Assembly (NCBI RefSeq): GCF_013408335.1
Contig: NZ_JACBZR010000002.1
Coordinates: forward strand, 1-64,000
Direction: 5' to 3'
Length of the DNA stretch: 64,000 nucleotides
From: Nocardioides panzhihuensis
GTDB taxonomy: Bacteria > Actinomycetota > Actinomycetes > Propionibacteriales > Nocardioidaceae
Under the pieces are notes generated by a model, which worked only from the letters and a program-made list of their open reading frames with translations, was not told the DNA's origin and did not search any database. Within the stretch, counting starts at the first letter, position 1, and each line of letters begins with the position of its first letter. The translations under genes were made by a program, and so were the position numbers. Below are positions 58,054-64,000 of this stretch, piece by piece.

Positions 58054-59040
58054 TCAACTGGCGGGCTGGATGTCGGTCGAGTCCAGCGCTCGGCGGAGCG
58101 CCTTGGCCAGTGTGATGCCGTCACCGGTCGCCCAGAAGTGGGCGTAGAACAACCGGGGTTCCTCGGTGAAGGAGTGGTTGTGGACCTCGACGAGGGCGAT
58201 GCCACCTTCGCGGAGCGCACGGATGACCTGCTGTACCTCCGGTGCGGTCATGGCGAAGTCGCCGTTGACCGCTGCGCGACCGCCGCCGAGGGGCTGGAAG
58301 TTGATCGCAGTGGTGAGTCCGAGCGTCGGGGGCAGGACGTGACCCTCTGCGGTCATGGTCTCGGCGCGGGCGACGCTGAACTTGTAGATCCCGCCATCGG
58401 CGGTGCCCGTGCGGCCTATCGCCTTGTCAATGCCGGCAGTGTCGAGGTCGACCGGCGGCTGCGGCGCGGGCTGCGCGGGTGCAGGGATCCCGGTGGCACC
58501 CAGCGCCGCCTTGAGCCCGCGGGCGAGCTCGGCGGGGTCATCGCCCATGGCGTGGATGTGGGTCCACCAGATCGCCGGGTTCTGCCGCAGGAGGTGCTTG
58601 TGTACTGCGGTCTGCTCGATCCCGTGGGCTTGCAGCGCGTCGGTGACCTTGGGCAGTTCGGTCTCGGTGACCACCAGGTCGCCCATGAGCATGACGCCGT
58701 CGCGGTACTTGGCGAAGGCGGCGTAACCGCCCAGCGACAGGCCGGGCTTGATTGCCACGCCGTGCGAGGTGACGTGCAGGTCGGTGCGAGGCAGGCCGAT
58801 CCGGTAGACGGTGTTGTTGTCGCCGAACGTCCCGGTCCGCCCCAGCGCGTCGGTTACAGGCTTCCAGTCCGCGTCCGTTGTGGGAATCGGCTCGTGGCGC
58901 CCGTGACCCGGACTGGAGTGGGTCGCTGCCGCCGGTTCAACTGTGTCTGTGGACGTCCCGCAAGCTGCGAGCCCGACCAGCAGCAGTGCTGCCAGCGGTA
59001 TGGCTCCCCGACGAACCGTGCGGGCGATCATGAACGACAT
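58054..59040 (-). CDS. DUF1259 lipoprotein (LppY/LpqO-like)
   Basis: 328 residues from ATG 59040. Lipobox LLLVGLAACGTS, then two copies of the DUF1259 domain: ALGRTGTFGDNNTVYRIGLP ... NPAIWWTHIHAMGDDPAELA, and AIGRTGTADGGIYKFSVARA ... LFYAHFWATGDGITLAKAL. Both halves keep the histidine-containing (I/F)HxMG or HFWATGDG ends. Exported, membrane-anchored; function unknown, often near metal resistance genes. Confidence 0.82.
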   Translation of the reverse strand: MSFMIARTVRRGAIPLAALLLVGLAACGTSTDTVEPAAATHSSPGHGRHEPIPTTDADWKPVTDALGRTGTFGDNNTVYRIGLPRTDLHVTSHGVAIKPGLSLGGYAAFAKYRDGVMLMGDLVVTETELPKVTDALQAHGIEQTAVHKHLLRQNPAIWWTHIHAMGDDPAELARGLKAALGATGIPAPAQPAPQPPVDLDTAGIDKAIGRTGTADGGIYKFSVARAETMTAEGHVLPPTLGLTTAINFQPLGGGRAAVNGDFAMTAPEVQQVIRALREGGIALVEVHNHSFTEEPRLFYAHFWATGDGITLAKALRRALDSTDIQPAS

Positions 59041-59133
59041 GGTGCTTTCCTTCCCGAGGGACTCCAACGGAGCCAGAGTATTTTTTAGGTTGCACAACTT
59101 CTCCATCGTCGTACCCCGGATGTCCACCGCTGA

Positions 59134-59385
59134 TCAGAGCCCGTTCGTGAAGGCGTAGGTACTGGGTACATCGGGTGTCTGGTCCGCCGGGCGGCGGCCG
59201 GCCGAGGGGTCGCTGGGAAGGTCCCAACGGGTGGATGCGGTCAGCGCAGCGGGTGTTGGGGCCGCACCGCCATCAGCGCTGTCTTGTCCGTTATCCGCGT
59301 AGGACCCGCAGCCGCTCGTCAGGGCCAGCGCGAGGACGCCGGCGCCGAGGGAACTGAGCCGTCGGTGAGGTGTTGAGCGGGTCAT
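59134..59385 (-). CDS. Small lipoprotein
   Basis: 83 residues. Signal peptide with lipobox LALALTSGCGS, followed by a short polar segment. Overlaps the ChrB-like gene upstream by 4 nt (ATGA). No family recognised. Confidence 0.55.
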   Translation of the reverse strand: MTRSTPHRRLSSLGAGVLALALTSGCGSYADNGQDSADGGAAPTPAALTASTRWDLPSDPSAGRRPADQTPDVPSTYAFTNGL

Positions 59386-59840
59386 GATTCAGTCTCCGCC
59401 CTCAGGCGCTGGCCGCAGTGGGTGTAGAGCGCGTCGTAGATGTAGGACGCGCGCCCCAGGAGCACCTGGTCGTCGGCCTCGACGAAGGGCCCGGCCGCTC
59501 CGAGTGCGGCCAGGGCGGCGCCGAACGGGTGGGTGTCGACGTCAGTGCTGACGTCGGCGGCGTGCACGATATGGGCCATCGTCGTCAGTGCCGGGTCGGT
59601 CAGGCCATAGGCGTCGATGAGCGTTTCGAAGGTGCACCACTCGCCACCGGCGGGGTTCGGCTGGTGGGTGTATGTCGCGCCGGGGGCGTCGAAGCTGATT
59701 GCACCGATCTCCTGTGCCGTGGCAAGGACATCCGCTGCGGGGACGTAGATGATCTCGGCCTCGGGGTCGATGAATCTGCGGATCAGCCACGGGCAGGCGA
59801 TCCGGTCGGTCTTGGGGCGTTCACGGGTGATCCACTTCAT
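59382..59840 (-). CDS. ChrB C-terminal-domain protein (chromate resistance)
   Basis: 152 residues. Begins KWITRERPKTDRIACPWLIR, with IDPEAEIIYVPAADVLA, WCTFETLIDAYGL and MAHIVHAADVSTDV, the conserved ChrB C-terminal (chromate resistance) domain. A stand-alone copy. 21 nt downstream of chrA, so part of the chromate operon. Confidence 0.85.
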   Translation of the reverse strand: MKWITRERPKTDRIACPWLIRRFIDPEAEIIYVPAADVLATAQEIGAISFDAPGATYTHQPNPAGGEWCTFETLIDAYGLTDPALTTMAHIVHAADVSTDVDTHPFGAALAALGAAGPFVEADDQVLLGRASYIYDALYTHCGQRLRAETES

Positions 59841-59861
59841 CGAGTTCTCCTAGAAGACGGA

Positions 59862-61232
59862 CTAGAAGACGGACTGGACACCGAAGACGCCAAGCCCGAT
59901 CAGGGCACACAGGCCGATGGTTCGCATCGACTTCCAGTTGCGAGCGAACATCAGGTAGCAGGCCAGCGCGGTGATCGCGAACGCCACCGGATCCCACGAC
60001 GACACCACCGGCAGGTCGAAGTGGAGCGGGCCAGCGTCGACGGAGCGAGACCGGTCGAAGAGCGTGTGCAGCGCGAAGTAGACGGCGAGGTTCCCGATCA
60101 CGCCGACGACGGCGGCCGTGATTCCGGTCAGGGCGCCCGCGATGCTCTTGTTGCCCCGCAGCCGCTCGACGTACGGCGCCCCGAGGATCACGAACAGGAA
60201 GCAGGGCACGAACGTCACCCAGGTCACCAGCAGCGAGGCGAGCACCGCGGCGACCCAGGGGTTGAGGTCGCCGGGGTGGCGGTAGGCGCCGACAAAGGCG
60301 ACGAACTGGACGACCATGATCAGCGGCCCTGGCGTGGTCTCGGCGAGCGCGAGGCCCCGGACCATCTCCCCCGGCGCGAGCCAGTGGTAGACGGAGACGG
60401 CCTGCTGGGCGACGTAGGCGAGCACGGCGTACGCGCCGCCGAAGGTGACCACCGCGGCGCCGGAGAAGAACAGCCCCTGGTCGACGAAGACGGGGGTCGA
60501 GCGCACGAACAGGGCGAAGAGTGCCACCGGAACGAACCACAGCGTGAGCCCGATCGCCAGAACTGCGAAGGACTTGCGCTTCGAGGGCAACTCGTGGTGC
60601 AGGTGGTCGTCGGAGATCAGCGGCGCGGGCCCGTCGTCGGCCGGCCCGTGGCTGCCGCCTTCGGCGAACTCCTTGATGCGTCGGGACAGCAGCCAGCCGA
60701 GGAACCCGGATGCGAAGACCACGGCCGGAAAGGGAACGCCGAACAGCGTGAGCGCGATGAAAGACCCGACGGCCAGCGCGATCAGTGCGGGATGGGTCAG
60801 GGACCGCTTGCCGACGCGGTGGACGGCCTGGGCGACAATGGCGATGACCGAGGGGGCGACTCCCGCGAAGAGGGCGGTGACGGTCCCGGAGTTACCGAAG
60901 GCGACGTAGATCGTCGAGAGCACCAATAGAGCCAGCATGCCAGGCAGGACGAACAGTCCGCCCGCGATCAGCCCCCCGCGGGTGCCGTTGAGCAGCCACC
61001 CGACGTAGGTGGCGAGTTGCTGGGCCTCGGGGCCGGGGAGCAGGGTGCAGAAGTTCAGGGCGTGCAGAAACCGCTTCTGGCCGATCCATCGCTTCTCGTC
61101 GACCAGGGTGTGCTGCATGACGGCGATCTGGCCGGCAGGTCCGCCAAAGGTCTGCAAGGAGATCCCAAACCAGGCCTTCGTGGCCTCGCCGAGCGGGATG
61201 ACGTCGTCGGGGCGGGTCTTCAGGAGAGTCAA
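59862..61232 (-). CDS. chrA: Chromate efflux transporter
   Basis: 456 residues from TTG 61232, whose first bases overlap the upstream stop. Two homologous halves of the CHR family: WFGISLQTFGGPAGQIAVMQ, FCTLLPGPEAQQLATYVGWL in the first; VTFGGAYAVLAYVAQQAV, LAETTPGPLIMVVQFVAFVG in the second. Exports chromate with proton-motive force. Confidence 0.92.
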   Translation of the reverse strand: MTLLKTRPDDVIPLGEATKAWFGISLQTFGGPAGQIAVMQHTLVDEKRWIGQKRFLHALNFCTLLPGPEAQQLATYVGWLLNGTRGGLIAGGLFVLPGMLALLVLSTIYVAFGNSGTVTALFAGVAPSVIAIVAQAVHRVGKRSLTHPALIALAVGSFIALTLFGVPFPAVVFASGFLGWLLSRRIKEFAEGGSHGPADDGPAPLISDDHLHHELPSKRKSFAVLAIGLTLWFVPVALFALFVRSTPVFVDQGLFFSGAAVVTFGGAYAVLAYVAQQAVSVYHWLAPGEMVRGLALAETTPGPLIMVVQFVAFVGAYRHPGDLNPWVAAVLASLLVTWVTFVPCFLFVILGAPYVERLRGNKSIAGALTGITAAVVGVIGNLAVYFALHTLFDRSRSVDAGPLHFDLPVVSSWDPVAFAITALACYLMFARNWKSMRTIGLCALIGLGVFGVQSVF

Positions 61233-61661
61233 GGGGTGTCCGTTCCGGTGAGTAGGGACCGTCGGAGGTGGTCGTGGACGGCGTCGAAGATCGGGGCGGT
61301 GAGCTCAAGGACTTCGGGGTCGGCATGGGCTATCGAGAGGGCACGGAGGATCAGGTCGAAGCCGGGGGGCTTCGGGGGCGTCGTAGACGTCGTCTTCGAT
61401 GTCGGCCTCGTGCACGATCGCGGCGATCCGCCACAGCACCGGGTCGGCCAGGTCGTAGCGGCGCAGGATCGTCTCGAACGAGCAGTCGTTGCCGTGATGG
61501 CCGAGGTCGATGCCGCGCATGTCGAACGGCGTGGAGTCGTCGGGTACGTCGTCGGGGTCGGTGACGAACACGAATTCGGCGTCAGGGTCGATGTGGCGGC
61601 GGATCAGCCAGGCACAGGCGGCCCGGTCGATGTGCACTCCGGCGCGGGTGGCCCATTTCAT
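61229..61661 (-). pseudogene. ChrB C-terminal domain, frameshifted in a C-run
   Basis: From ATG 61661: KWATRAGVHIDRAACAWLIR, CSFETILRRYDLADPVLW, IVHEADIEDDVYDAPEAP. At about 61360-61366 a run of six C (GAAGCCCCCCGGC) holds one base too many; removing it gives GFDLILRALSIAHADPEVLE and a stop that overlaps the chrA start. Either a frameshift lesion or a sequencing slip in a homopolymer. Confidence 0.75.
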
Positions 61662-62116
61662 CGGACCACGTCCTTCCAGTTCTGGTCGGCACTGTCGGAA
61701 CCGACAAGCGTGGATGCGAGCACTGCGAGCGCCTGGCGGGCCTGCTCGCGTTGGGCGGGTCGGAAGAAGTCGCGCCGGCGGATGCGGTTGTTCTCCGCGC
61801 GGAGGCGCCGCAGGATGCGGGCGCGCTCGACGCCGGTCGCGGTGAGTGCACCGGTCGCCTGGTCGATCAGTGCGTCGTATTCCGCGGCGCGCGCTTCGTT
61901 CATCGATCGTGCCAGCTCGCGCTCCTGCGCTCTGGTGATGGGTCGTGCGAGCCAGACCCCGGCAGATCCTCCGGCGCGGATCGCCTCGTCCGCGGCCCAC
62001 TCGAGTTGCTCTCGGGTGCGGGCGTCGGCGGGCAGCGCGACCAGGCCGTCGGCGAGTTGGGCGACGCCAAGCCGCTTGAGCTTGCGCCACAACGCCAGTC
62101 GCGGTGCGGACCCCAT
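61658..62116 (-). CDS. ChrB N-terminal-domain protein, 5'-shortened
   Basis: 152 residues from ATG 62116. LALWRKLKRLGVAQLADGLV, LPADARTREQLEWAADEAIR and GVWLARPITRAQERELARSM match the ChrB N-terminal regulatory domain, but the first strand that normally precedes this is missing. A TGTAACC-AC-GGTTACA dyad abuts the start. ChrB-N and ChrB-C are separate overlapping genes here rather than one protein. Upstream sequence is an IS21 helper-gene remnant in the same frame. Confidence 0.7.
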   Translation of the reverse strand: MGSAPRLALWRKLKRLGVAQLADGLVALPADARTREQLEWAADEAIRAGGSAGVWLARPITRAQERELARSMNEARAAEYDALIDQATGALTATGVERARILRRLRAENNRIRRRDFFRPAQREQARQALAVLASTLVGSDSADQNWKDVVR

Positions 62117-62132
62117 TGTAACCACGGTTACA
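62117..62132 (-). promoter_or_regulatory. Inverted repeat at the chrB start
   Basis: TGTAACC and GGTTACA with a 2 nt centre, directly before the ATG at 62116. On the leftward strand TACAAT overlaps the start codon and resembles a -10 box with TTCCAC 17 bp upstream, so the site is probably the ChrB operator. Confidence 0.45.
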
Positions 62133-62259
62133 TCGGCGTGGAACTGGGGTACCGTGCCAGCGAGCGATCTCGTCGGAGTGCACCGAGGCCGAGGCCCAGC
62201 GTCCCGCGGTGCGCTCGGAGTCCCCGGCGCGGGTGTAGCGAGCGAGCATGTCGCTGCTG

Positions 62260-62503
62260 GTCCACCTGGCGAAGGACCCTTCTCCAAGGCCGCGCTCCCG
62301 AGCCCGATGAGCAGGTGGGACTTGCCGGTGCCGGAGTCCCCGATCAGGCAGAGCGGCTGGCCCTTGCGGACCCGCTCGCCGGTAGCGAGGGCGAAGATGA
62401 TGGCGGGGTTGACGTTGGGGTTTGCCTCGAAGTCGAAGACTGCGATGAACTTCTGCCGCGACCTCGAACCTCGACCTCGAACCTCGACCTCGGGCGTCGA
62501 CAT
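62260..62503 (-). pseudogene. IstB-like ATPase fragment (IS21 family)
   Basis: A leftward frame reads FIAVFDFEANPNVNPAIIFA, LATGERVRKGQPLCLIGDSG-TGKSHLLIGLG, the start of an IS21 IstB helper ATPase with its Walker A. It stops matching after LEKGPS and runs into the chrB region. Only the N-terminal third remains. The very start, 62463-62495, is a 13 bp tandem repeat of CCTCGAACCTCGA type. Confidence 0.65.
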
Positions 62504-62506
62504 CGG

Positions 62507-64000
62507 TCACGGACCCGACCGGACTGGGTTCAGATTGAGGGACTGAGCTGTGCTGTGAAGCGATGACTCGACGGCACGGTCATCCCATCTTGTCCACTGG
62601 CCGGGCACGGCCCGGGTCAGCGTGCCCCGCCACTCGGCCACATAGCACTGAGGGAACCATCGTTTGAGCAGGTCCAGCATGATCGGTACGGCAGTGGATG
62701 CCCCCGGGGAGGCTCCCACCAGTCCAGCGACGGTGCCGTCTGCGCCCACGACAAGCTCGGTGCCTTGCTGTAGAACGCCGATCCGGTGCTTGTTCGGAGT
62801 GACGAGCTGAGCTCGCTGTCCCGCGGGAACGAGGTCCCACTCGCTGGGGTCAACATCTGGGTAGAATCGTCGAAGCTGGTCGAACTTGGTGCGAGGACGA
62901 GCGAGAAGTTCCCCGATCAAGTACCCGACCAGCGACAGGTTCTGAACAAGCGCCGCGGCGATCACGTGCAGGTTGTGCCAGCGCAGCGTGCGGAAGACGT
63001 CGCTCAAACGGCCGTGCTTGAGCAGTTTCGTGCTGAACGTCGCGTACGGGCCGAACATGAGGTAGCCCTTGCCGTCGACGATGCGCTTGTCCAGATGTGG
63101 CACTGACATGGGCGGTGCACCCACTCGGGCCTGGCTGTAGACCTTGCCGTCGTGCTGACCTACGACCGCAGGAGTCTCGGAGCGTAGAAAGGCCGCCCCG
63201 ACCGGGAGGACCGCGTAGCCTCGAACTTCTGGGACCTTGGCCTTCTGGAGCAGGTTGAGCGCGTATCCCCCAGCACCGATGAAGACCCGTCGGCTTCGCA
63301 TCGTCCACGGTTTGCCCCCGCGAATGCCGCCGACGAGCCATCGCCCGTCGGCCTCGCGGGTCAATGTGCGTACGTCGTGGCCCATCCTGACTTCTCCGCC
63401 GGCTTGATCGATGATCTGCACCATGGCCCGCGTCAACGCACCGAAGTCGACGTCGGTGCCGTCAGCGACGCGAGTGGCCGCGATGCGATCGCCTGGCTCC
63501 CTGCCCGCCATCAACAACGGTGCCCAGGCAGCAATGGTCGCCGGATCCTCGCTGAACTCCATGCGCGAGAAGAGCGGATTCTTGGTGAGGGTCTCGAACC
63601 GCTGGCGCAGGTAGGTGACATCGTGCTCGCCGAAGACCACGTTCATGTGCGGTGTCGAGTGGATGAATAAGTCCGGGTCGAGCAGTCCAAGGTCTGCGAG
63701 GTAGGCCCACCACTCCCGCGTCACCAAGAACTGCTGAGCGATGGTCGTCGGCTTCGTGTCGTCTGTGGCCTCAGGCATGTAGTTCAGCTCGCAGTAGCCG
63801 CTGTGGCCGGTCCCAGCGTTGTTCCACGGACCGCTGCTCTCGGTCGCCAGAGCGTCAGCCCTCTCGACCAGGATCACTTTCCAATCAGGTTCAAGCACCG
63901 CGAGCATGGAGCCCAGCGTTGCTGACATGATTCCGCCTCCCACAAGCACGATGTCGGCGTCGATGTCGGCGTCGATCGCCTCTTGCCCCGCTGCCGCTCG
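62507..64000 (-). CDS. mqo: Malate:quinone oxidoreductase, start beyond the right edge
   Basis: The frame is open to the window edge; a GTG at 63949 lies at the FAD motif, so the true start is probably outside. FAD-binding VLVGGGIMSATLGSMLAVLE, then ESSGPWNNAGTGHSGYCELN and ARVGAPPMSVPHLDKRIVDG, FGPYATFS and LVGASPGASTAVPIMLDLL are Mqo signatures. The enzyme oxidises malate to oxaloacetate and reduces quinone at the membrane. The visible length, about 497 residues, is already near full size. The N-terminus shows a duplicated DADI. Confidence 0.9.
   Translation of the reverse strand, partial: RAAAGQEAIDADIDADIVLVGGGIMSATLGSMLAVLEPDWKVILVERADALATESSGPWNNAGTGHSGYCELNYMPEATDDTKPTTIAQQFLVTREWWAYLADLGLLDPDLFIHSTPHMNVVFGEHDVTYLRQRFETLTKNPLFSRMEFSEDPATIAAWAPLLMAGREPGDRIAATRVADGTDVDFGALTRAMVQIIDQAGGEVRMGHDVRTLTREADGRWLVGGIRGGKPWTMRSRRVFIGAGGYALNLLQKAKVPEVRGYAVLPVGAAFLRSETPAVVGQHDGKVYSQARVGAPPMSVPHLDKRIVDGKGYLMFGPYATFSTKLLKHGRLSDVFRTLRWHNLHVIAAALVQNLSLVGYLIGELLARPRTKFDQLRRFYPDVDPSEWDLVPAGQRAQLVTPNKHRIGVLQQGTELVVGADGTVAGLVGASPGASTAVPIMLDLLKRWFPQCYVAEWRGTLTRAVPGQWTRWDDRAVESSLHSTAQSLNLNPVRSGP

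Noticed and set aside
57046..59088. A 680-codon rightward frame over the Tn3 remnant and the DUF1259 gene
   Set aside because: Contains Tn3 pieces for about 100 codons, then antisense of the DUF1259 lipoprotein; not a single gene.

Overview
The window is high-GC DNA (about two thirds G+C by eye) with GTG/TTG starts, Mrp antiporter and chromate genes, SCO6880-like and DUF2637 proteins and no ribosomal, tRNA or core biosynthetic loci. This fits a large conjugative plasmid, or an integrated conjugative element, of an actinobacterium, most likely of the Nocardioides/Aeromicrobium type. The host call is an inference from gene families only.

Layout. 1-2.8 kb: small membrane proteins and an AbiTii-domain protein. 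2.9-8.2 kb: an ssb gene with a structured leader, a small plasmid gene, and a Tn554-like recombinase trio (integrase, small HTH protein, large zinc-finger recombinase-like protein). 8.3-9.8 kb: a yybP-ykoY (Mn2+) riboswitch ahead of a small gene and TerC. 10-14 kb: insertion-sequence and gene debris plus a baeRF-like protein. 14.3-21.1 kb: a tightly overlapping Mrp Na+/H+ antiporter operon (A-B fusion, C, D, E, F, G) behind a Ca2+/Na+ antiporter. 21.7-37.6 kb: maintenance region with DUF932, an XRE/Nudix/HAD/HD group, TetR, a second ssb, a possible defence module, a coiled-coil zinc protein, parA with an RHH-like partner, a repeat-rich centromere-like region, parB, and a dead IS481 copy with target duplication. 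37.7-42.4 kb: a DUF3800-like protein, a frameshifted DUF1016 nuclease, a primase/replication protein with twin hairpins in front, an RHH protein and a winged-helix regulator. 42.6-57.1 kb: one long rightward type IV secretion operon (membrane proteins, VirB6-like, SCO6880-like, VirB4-like, VirD4/TraG-like, lipoprotein, a three-domain EEP nuclease/lytic transglycosylase/M23 protein, DUF2637, GNAT). 57.1-64 kb: a Tn3 transposase remnant, two lipoproteins, chromate resistance genes and malate:quinone oxidoreductase running off the right edge.

The most unusual signal is a set of long structured 5' leaders in front of maintenance genes. Three leftward copies (parB, the DUF932 gene and the 24.5-24.9 kb gene) share a nested stem architecture and a nearly invariant apical loop, while the stem below the loop has a different, still complementary sequence in each. 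The two ssb genes carry a second leader type, with the same order of paired blocks in opposite genome orientations. Four of the five leaders have the palindrome GCCGGCGTACGCCGGC (14 bp version at ssb1) about 265-310 nt before the start codon. This looks like a shared regulon with an RNA-level control layer. Next to parA lies a 550 bp tract of degenerate units about 8 bp long, the kind of array expected as a centromere for an RHH-type ParA partner. The primase leader contains two hairpins with identical TTGGTAG loops, which could belong to an antisense copy-control RNA. No relaxase is visible in the window, so the transfer region is either incomplete here or uses an unrecognised one.
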